This document shows, one piece after another, positions 9,775 through 21,262 of a stretch of DNA of 64,000 bases (positions are counted from its first letter, which is position 1; every line of letters begins with the position of its first letter). Origin of the DNA: Micropterix aruncella (Eukaryota; Arthropoda; Insecta; Lepidoptera; Micropterigidae). Position numbers and translations under genes: made by a program. The stretch is taken from contig OX155962.1 in assembly GCA_944548615.1 (NCBI GenBank), positions 446,670 through 510,669 on the forward strand, written 5' to 3'. The notes under the pieces are model-generated. The model ran no database searches and had not been told where the DNA came from. It worked only from the letters and a program-made list of their open reading frames with translations.

Positions 9775-11200
9775 TGGAGGAATGCTTCTTTTCCCCTTGC
9801 CCCTTTAGGTCCAGGAGACTTATCCCCTTTGGTAGGCCCTCTTCGTCCTCGGAGTCCAGCAGTATGCCTTCCTCGACGTCGGATTCCGTGGGTTCGTCTG
9901 TCTCCATTGCAGAGGGTGCGGACTTTTTGGCGGACTCGCTCTCTTTATTTTCTTCGTCCGTCTTGCCCTCTGGTGGGTTGTTCTTTTCCGGTGGGAAATC
10001 TCGGAAATGTCCCCCGCCGTGTTGGAAACGGATATAGACCGTACCACATAAGTAGCTCAGTCTTCTATCCCTTTCCAACACAGCAGGTACAACGTCCTCC
10101 GGGATTCCCACCAGAAGTAGTGTGCACTTCTTGGTTTTTAGTGTTATCGCCTGGTGTAGCGTCCACTTTCTCACCATGGCCCATTGGTTTTGGAAGTTTA
10201 GGACCCTTCCAATTTTGGTGAGGTTCTCCTCTAGAGCTGGTATTAGGATACCGCACCTTGTGTTTCTGACCATCTCGTCCTCTCTCTTCCCGACCAGATG
10301 GTCTCCGTTTTGGAGCGTGGCCGTCTCCAGCCACTTTGTCAGCCATGCCTTCGTATTGGCGTCTTGGCACCACAGCTTTAGGTATCCGTCCACAAAATTG
10401 GGTCTACCTGAGAACACTGGGGCCTGCGCTTCTTTATCAAGATCGGTCTCGATGGCTATCTGGTAGATGGCCTCTCCGATCTTGCGTTCCACCTCCTGAG
10501 CGTCTTGCTGCGTCAGTCTGTCCGTGCGTGCGTTGGTGATCGCAACTGCCAGGTCTGTCGCTGCTGCCGCCGCGTAGGTGGAGGGTTGTTTTGACTCCTG
10601 AGCGTCCGTCTTTCGCTTCTTTTGGTCGCCTCTAGGGGAAATGGTTTCGTCCAGGCGGGCCCTCTTGGTTTTCGCCTGGTTTTGTACCGCTGGGGCCGTC
10701 GCTCCCTCGCCCTGTCCTTTAGGGGCTTCGACCTCCTTTTTGTTTTCAGGGGCGCGGCTTCCTGCTTCTCTCCGCTTTTGGAGCCGCTGCCTCTTCCTCT
10801 GTGAAATACTCTTTCTCAGAGGTTGGTCTTTTCCGGTCTGGGCAGGTTTCCCCTTGGGTTTGCACCTGATCTCCCAGCCGGGATCGATGACTTGCTTTGA
10901 GGGTTCAACGTGTGTCCCGCTCTTAGCTGTCTCCGTGGTCTGTTTTGAGGACCCAGCTGTTGAAGGCTTCATCGTCTCCAGCTTGTCCACCGTGGCCGGG
11001 GTTCCTGTTGTTGGTACCCCAGTTTCTAGTGGACAAGCTAGCTTCAATGGCTCCTTCACAGCCGTTTCTCTCTTGGTTTTTTCCGCCTCCCTTAGTGCTT
11101 CAGCTTGCGCCGTCTCATCTAAGGTAGGCGTATGTTTCGTACTCTCCTCCTTATCTTCCTTTGATTTTTTAATTTTAAATTTCTCCATTTCTGTTCCCAC
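9755..11200 (-). CDS. LINE ORF1: DUF4780-like RNA-binding protein
   Basis: A 481-residue protein and the first reading frame of the LINE, expected to bind element RNA and act as a nucleic-acid chaperone. The N-terminal half is charged and low in complexity, with Lys/Glu/Pro/Thr-rich segments and basic stretches such as KSISQRKRQRLQKRREAGS. The C-terminal half (about residues 215-390) has the pattern of the DUF4780 family found in insect LINEs: YAAAAATDLAVAI, a GYLKLWCQDA segment, a cluster ending in KWLETATL, then RCGILIPA and TLLLVGIPEDVV. A Glu/Asp-rich acidic tail follows. I see no CCHC knuckles. It has a clear ATG at 11200 after a GC-rich leader. Confidence 0.85.
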   Translation of the reverse strand: MGTEMEKFKIKKSKEDKEESTKHTPTLDETAQAEALREAEKTKRETAVKEPLKLACPLETGVPTTGTPATVDKLETMKPSTAGSSKQTTETAKSGTHVEPSKQVIDPGWEIRCKPKGKPAQTGKDQPLRKSISQRKRQRLQKRREAGSRAPENKKEVEAPKGQGEGATAPAVQNQAKTKRARLDETISPRGDQKKRKTDAQESKQPSTYAAAAATDLAVAITNARTDRLTQQDAQEVERKIGEAIYQIAIETDLDKEAQAPVFSGRPNFVDGYLKLWCQDANTKAWLTKWLETATLQNGDHLVGKREDEMVRNTRCGILIPALEENLTKIGRVLNFQNQWAMVRKWTLHQAITLKTKKCTLLLVGIPEDVVPAVLERDRRLSYLCGTVYIRFQHGGGHFRDFPPEKNNPPEGKTDEENKESESAKKSAPSAMETDEPTESDVEEGILLDSEDEEGLPKGISLLDLKGQGEKKHSSNASFPL

Positions 11201-11746
11201 GAGTAGCTAGGGAAATATTTGTCCGTTCACGCAGAGCCCCGCTTGCGTGAATAAGGCTATGATACAACGGGTTTCGCCCGGTTCCCGAGGTCTTCCGTTA
11301 GAGACTGTGCTCCCTCACAGCCATGCATCCATCGGCACGAAAAATTCTACCTTGGATTAGGGGAGGGGTTACGAGGGAGGGTAGGAGTGGACGTGGGGGC
11401 AGGATTGTTAGAGGGGAAGGGAACTGACTTTTTGGATCATAGGAGGTTGGTAGGAATATACGTTTTAGGTGGGGGAAACACCGGTCGGGTAAGAGTGTCC
11501 CCGTCCTGGTGGTCGCCCTCATATTTAGCTGCTAGTGGTTCGGGGTATGTTTGTAAATGTTGCGACGCCCGTTTCCAACCACTAGCATTGTCCGGGGGGT
11601 ACGACCCATCCAGCAAAGCCTGGGTGGGTTCCTCCCTGGTCCGCTACGGCAGACCAGAGAAGACGTGGACGTATATGTTGGGCTTGAGGTGCAGGCCAGT
11701 AGTTCAGCGTCGCGTACCTGAACGTACCCACTACCCCCGACCCCCC
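11201..11746 (-). other. LINE 5' UTR with likely internal promoter
   Basis: A non-coding GC-rich leader of the LINE, starting with a run of G on the minus strand, as R1/LOA-type elements often do. Such elements usually have an internal promoter here. I cannot point to a specific initiator or downstream motif, so promoter function is inferred from position only. Confidence 0.5.
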
Positions 11747-11759
11747 TTGTAAAGGGCAT
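11747..11759. repeat. Target-site duplication (13 bp), 5' side of LINE 1
   Basis: TTGTAAAGGGCAT, identical to 6084-6096. Confidence 0.9.
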
Positions 11760-12012
11760 GTTTAACTAACTGATTTTTCAATCAGATTTTATATGCTGCC
11801 ATCTTAAGTCTTCTCGTCGATGACGGCAAAGCATTGAACAATTTGAAACTAATATATAAAAATGTTTTTTGATATTTAGTCAAGCGTACTTTAGGCAATA
11901 ACACATTGTTTTTATGTCGCGTATTATGGCTATGTCGAGTGGAGTGAAGCTCGCAATTTAAAAGATTCTCTTTGGCGTATAAGAGGCACTGATATATGTA
12001 CATGGACGACAT
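11760..12012 (-). pseudogene. Jockey-type RT C-terminal fragment (host of LINE 1)
   Basis: The minus strand reads NTRHKNNVLLPKVRLTKYQK and then FKLFNALPSS, the classic end of Jockey/CR1-type ORF2 proteins. After a stop the similarity continues (LKNQLV) up to the LINE insertion point and on the far side at 6083-5990. The LINE therefore landed inside this older relic, which supplies no catalytic domain. Confidence 0.75.
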
Positions 12013-12062
12013 GGTAAGGATACCAGCTTTAATGAAAAACTAATTGCACTCTGACTAATTAC

Positions 12063-12477
12063 TGAAGGAGTCGGGGGACTATAGAAATAAACTGTTTCCT
12101 AAGCAGCGGGGGTGGTTTTTGACCTGTCGTCAACCACTCTTGAAAAGACCGATTGGCTACCTGATCCTTAATTCAGAGCCGGGCCAAAGATGCCAATGGT
12201 GCGCGATAGATTGAGCTGAATCATTGCTGAATATACGGCAGGTAGAGGTCGCGCAAGCGACTTCGTAACCAGTCGAGAGGTTGGAGATATCCTGGTGATT
12301 AATTTCTGGTAGTCAGGGGGCGAGGCTGGCAGCTGACGGGCATGTTGCCTTAGGTAGACGGTATGGTTTGTATTCGCCTCTAAGTGTTATACGCTCACCT
12401 CACGGGAGATAGGACAATCACTATCGTTAAAACTTCCGGAGGTGACGGGTTCGCCCATTGTAGTTGACACCTCGAAG
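12063..12477 (+). repeat. Family G repeat, 5'-truncated
   Basis: Runs from GGAGTCGGGGGACTATAG to the family's end CCATTGTAGTTGACACCTCG. It lacks the first 230 bp or so of the full copies. It has diverged from the cleaner copies at 59 kb. Confidence 0.65.
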
Positions 12478-12952
12478 TGTTAGGGTTGTTACTAATATAA
12501 TCATTTGTAGGTAGGTACTTAAGTAACGCAACGCTGTGCGCTCGCTGTCCCATGCGACGCAGCGACGCGGTATATGACAATTATCTGCTTTCGGCCCAGT
12601 ATTCAAAGCATGGAAGGTTATTTATCTGTGCAATTTAGTGAAAGCTATGAATCCACACTTGGTTCTTCAACGTTTGTTTGAAAAGTTATCTAAATATTCC
12701 TATGAGAAGTTCCGTTATTAGAACACTTTCCGCTTCTATCACCATATCAGATGACATCACATTTATTAGAACTACTGAAACGGCAGGGTGTATGTACCGT
12801 ACCATACACCACTGAGTAGTTAGTTCCGTTACGCGTCTTCTATTTCCATCGTCAGGTGCGTAAACTAAATAAAATAAATGCACAAAGGGACTATAATAAC
12901 CAACCATTGTAGTTACCTCTATAAACTGTAGCCTCTCGGGCCACGACGGTCA
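12478..12952. other. Unannotated stretch
   Basis: No gene or repeat that I can name. It includes a short GC-rich patch (12525-12570). Confidence 0.25.
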
Positions 12953-12954
12953 AA

Positions 12955-13980
12955 TGATTAAAATCAAATGCTATAACAAAGGCAGAGATGTCCCACAAGT
13001 TCACGTTACAAGAAAAATCACTCACTCTGGGCATAAGCACTTCCAGGCAGCTTTGAGAACAACTTCTCCCCCTATTGTAAATATAAGTGATCCAAACGAT
13101 TTTATGTCATTTATTTTAAATGGTTCTTATCAGCTCTAGATAAAAAAAAATGCCCTCTAAAAATATTATAGAAAAGATAGAGAATCACTCAATGGCCGGG
13201 CATCGGAAGGAAATAAAGTATCTAGAGCATGGATGTTAGAATTACATGAACTACGAAAAATAAAATCTGACCCAGACTTTGTGAAATATGTACAAATGTA
13301 TAAAAAAATATATATTTAAAGTTGTTTGGAATGCCAAACAATAATAACTCCGTTCACTTATTCAAAGATCGGACAACAAAATCAAAGCTGCCTGGGATAT
13401 TATTAACAAAGAGTGTGGCCGCTGTTCATCATATGACGAAAGTGTTAAAATTAACTTAAACTAAAGAATCGTATCGGATGCTACTGCTGTTGCAGAGCTT
13501 TTTAGTGATCACTTCAACAAGTTAACAGTGAATGATAATAGTGCATTTGATACAATTAAAACATCTCCTGACCTTTTACTAAGTTCCAGAAGTAGGAATG
13601 AAAATAGTTTTAAATTCACAGTAAAGACACCCCAAGAAATAATAAATATAAATAAGTCATGAGACAAAAAAACTATCGTCCAATATCTCGCTTGCCAACT
13701 TTTAGTAAAATTTTCGAGAAAAAAAATCTCCAGCTAATAAGCAACTTCATTGCTTCAAATACGATTCTAACTACGAAAAAAATTGGGTTTTGGAAGTCGT
13801 TGTCCACAATATATGCGATTGCGGGTCTTATGGAAAAGTTGCTCTCCGCAACTTTTCCAAAGTTCCAAGTTACCAAACTTCTCAAAGTTGATAAGTCGGA
13901 AAAAAACTGTGGGTTTATTCTGTGTATTTTTTATCTATACCTACTTAGGTATTTTAGCACCTCAAATAGTTTTTAAGGAG
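12955..13980 (+). pseudogene. Degenerate Jockey/CR1-type LINE ORF2 fragment
   Basis: Several frames together show the middle of a LINE ORF2. Near 13225 is the linker region (ARAWMLELHELRKIKSDPDF), near 13385 IKAAWDIINKECG, near 13475 IVSDATAVAELFSDHFNKL, and near 13675 the start of the reverse transcriptase domain (NYRPISRLPTFSKIFEK). Stops and frameshifts are frequent, and the catalytic YADD region is missing. The order fits one decayed plus-strand insertion. Confidence 0.75.
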
Positions 13981-15026
13981 ACCTTATGTTTTTATTGTAA
14001 ATTTATGTAATAATAGTTATTTCAGTTTTTAAAAAATAGTCAATCTATAAAAAAAAATATTATACCACATAAGGTATAACACATTATCTTATAAAAAGAA
14101 TTTGACTATGCCAAAAGTAGGGATTCCTACCAACTGGTTTATTTTATTAAAAAAATATTATAATGAGTTCATAATTAGAAACTCATTATATGTACCTATT
14201 AATTATGTTATCTTATTGGGGAACCTTAAAATCATGTATCATTGTGAAATAAGGTAATTTGAAATTTAAATTAATTTATTCATTTCTAATTTAAACTAGT
14301 CAAACCTAACTAGACTGCCGTCTGATCTATTATTTTATAGAGACAAATTTGTTTTTATTATTATCATCTTGAGAAATCTATTCAATTTTATCGTATATAA
14401 TAAAATTACCCTAATTACCCACACCAAATTCAAAACGAAATTTTATAAAAAATATTAATAAACTATTGTTATTAATTTAAAATAAATAAATAAAAAAAGA
14501 AACCTTCAATATTAGTCAAAACAGTTACTAAAACGTAATTATTATTTAAAAATTGATAAAAGTACCTAATACAGTGTATAATTAATGTAATAAATAATAC
14601 TAAAATAATAATAATGATGAAAAAAAATAACAAAAAAATACTATAACACATAATTACTACAATATATAATTCCTAATCTATAATCACTATTATTATTACA
14701 ATACGTAATTACTACGTTATTTCAGTTTATTCAAAATTGTACTTATTTAAAACTATTATTTCTCTCTACACCTACTAATACCCATGTTTTTTTTAAACTA
14801 TTTAATTTTCTAATAAGATGATCAATGGCTGCAGTCGTACGATTTAGATGGTATGCACTCAATCTATTTATAAATCTATATGAAATTTAATATGTTAATA
14901 ATTTTATTTTCAGTGGCGAAAGGGAAAGATAAAGAGAAAGATAAAAGTAGCTGGATTGGCCAAAGGCATCTGCATACTACTTAATTATCAAATCAGTTAA
15001 CTTGAATTATAGTAAAATACCGAAAA
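13981..15026. other. AT-rich stretch without genes
   Basis: Very AT-rich with many short A and T runs, and no supportable coding frame or repeat family. Confidence 0.4.
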
Positions 15027-15704
15027 TATAATGCACACTTGGAGGTGTTAACTACAAGGGGTGAACCGTCATCTCAGGAAGTTTTAACGATATTTGATCG
15101 TTCTGTCTCCCGTGAGGTGAGCGTAGAAGACTTAGAAGGGATGTAACAGTCCAACTCGCATGTAGCAGACCAACGCATTACCGTGAGAAACCGGGTGTGC
15201 AAACAGCGGGTCGACACTCGCGCCCTTACTTTCAGTTAAAGCTAAATTTATCGGGCCTCCCGACTGTTTACGGGTTTAGAGGTCGATTACGCGGTCATCT
15301 CCCTTACGTAACGGTGATTCGGTATCTACCAAATCTATCGCGAACTACGGCATCCTTTTCCCGGTTCGGGTAGCCGATCGGTCGTTTCAAGAGCGGTTGC
15401 TGTAAGGTTAACAACCATCCCAGCTCTATAGGAAACACACCCGTTTTCTGACTTCCTCGGTTATCAGTCGGAAGCACAGTCGATTGGCTGGCGCCGCGCG
15501 GTGCGCATACCATCCAGGAGCGCCCGAAGGACGATTCTTATGGAAAACGCCCTGCAGGCACAGATTACTACCGAGGCTCGCACTTCTGCGTGAAAGCTAC
15601 CGGATGGGTGCTGACATGTGAGTTGGGTCGACCCTAACACATGGGTCATAATGGTCCAACTGCACTGGGCACATTAGCTGCACTGGGATCTTTATAATGC
15701 ACAC
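15027..15704 (-). repeat. Full-length family G repeat with 12-bp duplication
   Basis: The repeat (15039-15692, 654 bp) is flanked by TATAATGCACAC at 15027-15038 and 15693-15704. Read on the minus strand it starts CAGTGCAGCTAATGTGCCC and ends CTTGTAGTTAACACCTCC. There is no poly(A), no inverted termini and no open frame shared with other copies. A 12-bp duplication is too long for most cut-and-paste transposons and fits LINE-driven insertion. Confidence 0.8.
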
Positions 15705-16380
15705 AATAGCCCTTCCGAATGTACCCGTTTGCATACTGAAATGTGTATAACAAACTTCCCGCTCGCCGCGTAACGCGCCGCATGATTGTCCTGTCTGGGG
15801 CGCGATCTAGCCTACTGTATCTTTATAATACTGTGACAGAACAGAGACATGTCCGCAGACTGGGACTTTCTCTTATTTTCTCAGTCCTCTTTCGCCCCGC
15901 AAATAATTCGATACGCCTTCGGCCTCGCCCTCTGTTTACAATACACCCAAGACCCAAACCCCCCGACAAATATGACTTTCTATTTTTAACCCTTATCTTT
16001 TGTGATTGAGACAACACCAACACAGATAAGGGTCGCAATGATTTCAAAATCTCATTCATTTAAAGTAGAACAATAAAAACAATCGCTAATACAAGAAAAC
16101 ATAGTAGAGGGTAACAAAACTTCCTCGATTAATTGGAGTTAAATTTCCGAAACAATATCCATATTAATTACATTGAATATTCATTCGCAAACTCGTAAGC
16201 GAGCTCCTTTGGGAGGTAATATCAAAACCGCAAGATGCTTCAAAGCCTCCTTATTTCTTATTAAACACGGCGGTAGGATCAGAAAATACGACCCTAATCT
16301 CTTATCAGTCGCTTGGGAATGCCAACAAACCGTTGTTGTCAGAATGCGATAAAGGAGATGTGATAGGGTTAATTTATGAT
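15705..16380. other. Unannotated stretch
   Basis: A mixed-composition region with no supportable gene. It may be single-copy host sequence. A short TA repeat begins at about 16382. Confidence 0.25.

Positions 16381-16381
<1 letters not shown>

Positions 16382-16414
<33 letters not shown>
16382..16414. repeat. (TA)n microsatellite
   Basis: About 16 TA units upstream of the palindrome. Confidence 0.9.
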
Positions 16415-16417
<3 letters not shown>

Positions 16418-16451
16418 AGTTTTGTGTATATATTCTTTTTAGAATTGATCA

Positions 16452-16810
<359 letters not shown>

Positions 16811-17553
16811 CTAGCTGACCCGTGCCCACTTCGTTGGGCGGTAAAACGTTTTACTTGTGAGGAAATTATGAGTGTGGTTTGGTTAGTACTGAGTGGTATG
16901 ATTTATTTCCTGACTGCCAAAAGAAGGGTTATATTTTTACTGCATATGTATGTTTGTATTTGCATGCCAATTTGACTATATTACCGTTATATGTGAGTGT
17001 CTTCTTGTGAGTATCTTCATTGTGAGTGTCTTATCTCTTTAACCATTTATGCAGTAAAAGTGAAATTATATGCAGTAAATCGGAAAAGTCTTTTGTTTTA
17101 AACACTTGAGATGATAAATTTACTTATTTTGATATGAATTCATAATTGTGGATAATATGACCAATAAACATGACCTAACGATTTAAATTATTTTTTTTAT
17201 ATAAAATACTAATTTTTGTTACTTAAATATAAAAGTTAGACATATTCTGTCGCTAACTTTTTTGTAGGCATTATCAAGCTCTACAACTTTTCTCTAGAAC
17301 TTAATCATACATCTCTCATCGTTAAGGCAGTGTTAGTTAGAAACGTTTTCGTTCGACCGTTTTTTCCGACTTACTTTGGAAATCCGACTACCACGAAAAA
17401 GTCTTTTCATTTTTCGGATTAATATATAGCCTATGACACTCACAAATAACGTGCCTTTCTATTGGTAAAAGAATTTTCAAAATCAGTTCAGTAGATCCAG
17501 AAATTACTTCCTACAACGTCACAAACTATACCTCTTTATAAAATTAGTATAGA
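16811..17553 (-). mobile_element. Non-autonomous Helitron
   Basis: On the minus strand the element starts TCTATACTAATTTTATAAA (end at 17553) and finishes GGGCACGGGTCAGCTAG (16811). This is the TC...CTAG layout of Helitrons, lying between A and T. It is 743 bp with no coding sequence. Two close relatives in the same orientation lie at 43170-43860 and 53856-54520. Its last 11 bases match the 3' end of the larger Helitron at 25544. Confidence 0.88.
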
Positions 17554-17644
17554 TGTGTAATTTAGGTACTAGCAATGCAAACTCTCTCTGTAGCCATTTC
17601 TTTATGACCGAAGATTGTGATTAACACTCGATCACTTTAGAGTT

Positions 17645-18182
17645 GTCAACTACTACTGGCGAACCCGCCACCCCAGGATGGTACTACGTTATTTGATCAT
17701 TCTTTCAGGTACTGGGTGAACTTATGGACGACTCGGTCCCGCTTGCGAACCGTGCCAAAATACCCATGAAAGTCCAACGCCTTATCGCAGAGGCTACCAA
17801 AGACTACTAGCAAAAATATAGACAACTACCAAAAAAAGACTAATGCCGAAAGAATGATAATAAAGACTACTACTAAAAAAAAGAGGCACTGGAAAATGAA
17901 ACCAGCGGGCATCCACGCGACCGCACTACCAGATTTGGCCGAATTTCTCCGTCCTCCAGTCTGGCCACGGATTCCAAGTTGCTTGCGCGGCCTCTGCCTG
18001 GTGTCAGCGGTAATTCTGTTTGAATTTACCGCGGATCGTTACGCTTTTGCCCGTCTTTCGCACGGGAACGGGTAACTAACGGGTCGCTTCAAGAGTAGCT
18101 GACATCAGATCGACAACCACCCTCGCTTCTTAGAGGAAAAGTATAAGACCATTTTCAGACTGTCGCCGAATCTTGCCAACCG
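17645..18182 (-). repeat. Family G repeat, old subfamily, truncated
   Basis: Matches family G from TTGTCAACTACTACTGGCG to about 18182. It carries the diverged central block GTTGCTTGCGCGGCCTCTGC that is shared with the copies at 19664 and 21852. Confidence 0.65.
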
Positions 18183-18453
18183 TAAAATTTTAAACGAACG
18201 TTGAGAATGACTACATACGTTTTAATCGCTGAAAATCTTATTTAGCAATTCTTTTTATTCGTGGTTCCAGTATTATGAAATTACCCTGAACTGTGTTATC
18301 ATCTAAGAAATTGCCGACTCAGTCCACGATCATGAACTTCGTCTTACTTCTGCTCCAAGCGAGTCCCACCTTCACACTTTTGAACGATCAGATTTTGAAG
18401 GCGTGCATTGGTTTTGCTAGCAATTAAATTCGTCGGCATAATGTAGTTAGTCA
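18183..18453. other. Unannotated spacer
   Basis: No gene or repeat identified. Confidence 0.25.
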
Positions 18454-19085
18454 ATCTAAACCAGGGGTCTTCAACCTTTTCGAGGTCAAGGGCCGACAAT
18501 ACTTTGATTTTGTTTCAGCGGGCCTTAACACAAAACAATATTTTCTAATATAAACTAAAGTAATCAAAGAACAATAATAGTTGACGTTATTTATTATACA
18601 ATATTACCGAACAAAAAAATATTTTAATAAAATTCAATCAATGATATTTTATGACATTGCTTAGTCTTAACTATTTTATCAATATCTGCCCCTATAGTGG
18701 TCGTTGCAATTCTCAAACTGGTCTCAAGGTTGCAAGTCGCAACGTGTTTTCTATTCAACTCTCTGAGCACTGAGCGAGTGCGTTAGTTCGCTCTTGTTAA
18801 GTTAACTGCGTTAACTTAACATGCTAATCTTAACTACATAGTTAACTAGTTAACATGCGTTAACTAACGAGTTAACATGCGTTAACTAGCGAGTTAACGC
18901 ACTCGAGCGAGTGCGTTAACACTTCTATTAACGCACTGAGCGAGCGTACGAAACGAGTGTGTCCGTCGCAACCCGCCCGTAGAAGTAAAACTGTGGACGG
19001 GCGCGGGCGCGAGCGGGCCGCCAAGAACGCCACCGCGGGCCGCATGCGGCCCGCGGGCCGCGGGTTGAAGACCCATGATCTAAAC
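18454..19085. mobile_element. Non-autonomous hAT element with 8-bp duplication
   Basis: The element (18462-19077, 616 bp) has inverted ends CAGGGGTCTTCAACC and, from the right, CATGGGTCTTCAACC. It is flanked by ATCTAAAC on both sides (18454-18461 and 19078-19085). An 8-bp duplication and CAGGGGTC-type ends identify the hAT superfamily. It carries no transposase. Its right half contains a GTTAAC-rich array and a very GC-rich terminal segment. Confidence 0.9.
18785..18930. repeat. GTTAAC-rich palindromic array inside the hAT element
   Basis: GTTAAC and its neighbourhood recur about ten times in 150 bp (for example GCGAGTTAACATGCGTTAAC-like units). It is short, self-complementary and not coding. 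Confidence 0.85.
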
Positions 19086-19653
19086 GAATAAATATATATA
19101 AATAGAGTGAAAATCACTCTAATTGGGTGTAGGTCTGTGTACCGCTGCATTTAAAGTACGCAATTAAAACCTTGCTTTTTTTCTTTCCCCGCCCTCGTCA
19201 AAATTTTCCTCATTACTGTGCCAAAGTTTTACGCGAGTGTGTTTGACACGCGCTCCAGTAGAAAGTAGAAAGAGTTTTATTTCAGTTAGGCAACCGAGAA
19301 AATACGAGCAGCGGCCATTGCGCGTACGAAGCCACCGAGCTACTGCTTGATACGCTGCAACTTTTTCCATTTACCTCTTTTGTGTAAGTGCTCTCGCGAA
19401 TGAAACATCTCGACGTGATAATTCTATCTAGGGAACTATTTACATTTATATTAAAGTCGCTTAAACGGCTTTCCCTCTTTTCGGTGGGATTTATAAATCG
19501 CAGTATGGGATATCTGCCCATCGCTGTAACGTTGGTAAGGCGTGAGTAGTCTAAATGTGGAGTGAAACTAGATCCATCCCAATAAAATGAAATGGAAATT
19601 CCTTTTAAACATTTTCATATAATATTCTGATCGACAATAACATGAAGATACAT
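19086..19653. other. Unannotated stretch
   Basis: No gene seen. Balanced base composition suggests single-copy host DNA. Confidence 0.25.
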
Positions 19654-20350
19654 AATATGCACATTGGTGCGTTGTCACTACAACGGGCGAACCTATCACC
19701 CCAGGATGGTTTAACGATATTGATCGTTGATTTAACTAGGAGTGGACGTAGAGACTTGAAGACAGTACAACGTCTAGCCACGCCAACTGGCCTGTGAGAG
19801 TCCAACGCCTTACCGCGTGGCACTGGGAAGTTGATCAGCTGCCAGCCTCACGCCCACGCTACCAGATTTTGCAGCATTTGTCCTTCCTCCCGTCTGGTTA
19901 CGGGTCCACAGTCGCTTGCGCAGCCTCTGCCTGATGTTAATTCAGCGGTAATTCAGTTGGAAATTATCGCGGACCGTGGCGTCCTTTACCCGTCTGTTCA
20001 CTCGGGATCGCGGGATCGTTTGGCCAACGGGACGTTTAAATAGTGGCTGACTTCAGTTCAGCGTCCACCTCCGCCGTTTAGGAAACAGTATATCGTTTCC
20101 AGACCGCTCTTGTTATAGCGCAGAAGCGCAAAATCGTTTGGCTGGTTCCACAAACCGCCCGGTAGCGCCTGAAATCTATCCCTCAGGGCAACTGATCCAC
20201 CTGCCTTGGCATGCGAAAGACTTTGCCGGGGTAGACCCTCTTCGAGAAGGCTACTAGATAGGAGATGAGCCTCGAGTTGATACGAGTTGAAAAAATGAGT
20301 AGGTCTTGATGGCCCAACTGCACGATATCATTAGCTGCCAAATATGCACA
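19654..20350 (-). repeat. Full-length family G repeat (old subfamily), 10-bp duplication
   Basis: The repeat (19664-20340) is flanked by AATATGCACA at 19654-19663 and 20341-20350. Ends and internal blocks match the copies at 15039 and 21852. The duplicated target again contains TGCACA, as at 15027. Confidence 0.7.
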
Positions 20351-20745
20351 ATGTCGGATGCAACCTACTTTGCAAAACAATGTGGGAACGTTGTACCTCA
20401 AGCAGAAATTTGGAATACAACGAGTGAAATGCTCCGACAGATTTGAATGTCTGATGTCTGTCTAGATTGTTTACATCGCCGCACTAAGAAAGAAATAAGA
20501 AATTTTCGAAGATTTAAGAAAAAATTATTTTCAAAAACCCGATCTGGGTATAGAAATTACATGTAAAAAAAAAATGGTATTTCTACAAATAAAATTACAT
20601 TTCAAATTATAAAAAAGTCTATAAAAAACTAATATTGAAAAAAAAACATAGAAATTCAAAAATAACAAAGACATAAAAACTAGAAAAATAAAAATAAACA
20701 GAAATAATGAAAAACATAGAGAATCAGCAATTCAATAACGAAAAT
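20351..20745. other. Unannotated A-rich stretch
   Basis: A-rich with frameshifted fragments only; it leads into the RT relic at 20748. Confidence 0.25.
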
Positions 20746-20747
20746 AT

Positions 20748-21000
20748 ATGAAAACTAGAAAAATAGAAAGCATCCAAAGAGTTCTACATAGACTACATTT
20801 AATAAGGATCAAACTATCAATCAACAATCAAGAAATAGAAAAATGCATCGACTCTTTAAAGAACAAAAAATCAACTGGTCTCGATGATATACCTGTTAGC
20901 GTAAATAAAATCCATAAACGTGTACTGGCACCTTGTCTAACATATCTTTACAATGGCACCTTGTCTAACATATCTTACAATATCTTTACACTGCGTATGT
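20748..21000 (+). pseudogene. LINE reverse transcriptase fragment
   Basis: The reading EIEKCIDSLKNKKSTGLDDI is the entry to a LINE reverse transcriptase domain (the KSxGxDxI motif). It then degenerates. A direct duplication of about 28 bp (GGCACCTTGTCTAACATATC at 20927 and 20955) lies at its end. Confidence 0.6.
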
Positions 21001-21140
21001 AAAACTGGGGAATGCTGTGGACCATTTAAGTATGGAGGGCATGTAATTTGGAACTTTATTTCTCATAATTTTATTTGCGAATTTCGCGAAGACGCCTGTG
21101 ATTTCTTTGTCAGTGGGATCTGTTGGGTTACTCATTTGGA

Positions 21141-21262
21141 TATGTCGACTATAACGAGCGAACTCGTCACCTCAAGAAGTTTTAACGATAATAATCATTG
21201 TGTCTCCGGACTTCAGAGACGATATTTAGGAATTGCCGGTCGTGTAGACAGTCGTATTAAAT
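21141..21262 (-). repeat. Family G 3' fragment
   Basis: The terminal 100 bp or so of family G (GTCGACTATAACGAGCGAAC, TCGTCACCTCAAGAAG). The rest is absent. Confidence 0.55.

Larger units (their letters stand above)
6097..11746 (-). mobile_element. Full-length LOA/R1-type LINE with ORF1 and ORF2
   Basis: A 5.65-kb non-LTR retrotransposon bounded by a perfect 13-bp duplication. In element order on the minus strand it has a 5' UTR of about 550 bp (11746-11201, starting with a G run), ORF1 (11200-9755), ORF2 with endonuclease, reverse transcriptase, RNase H and a terminal CCHC-type finger (9774-6155), and a short 3' UTR ending in four to five TAAC units (6099-6116). The exact duplication suggests a fairly recent insertion. 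One frameshift in ORF2 near 9028 makes this copy probably inactive. RNase H plus an ORF1 of DUF4780 type points to the LOA/R1 group; the exact clade is inferred. Confidence 0.92.

Noticed and set aside
9541..11210. Plus-strand frames of up to 226 codons opposite ORF1 and the endonuclease
   Set aside because: They lie antisense to a well-supported LINE coding region and have no recognisable features.
12686..12907. 73-codon minus-strand frame
   Set aside because: No domain and no repeat or splice context; not enough to call a gene.
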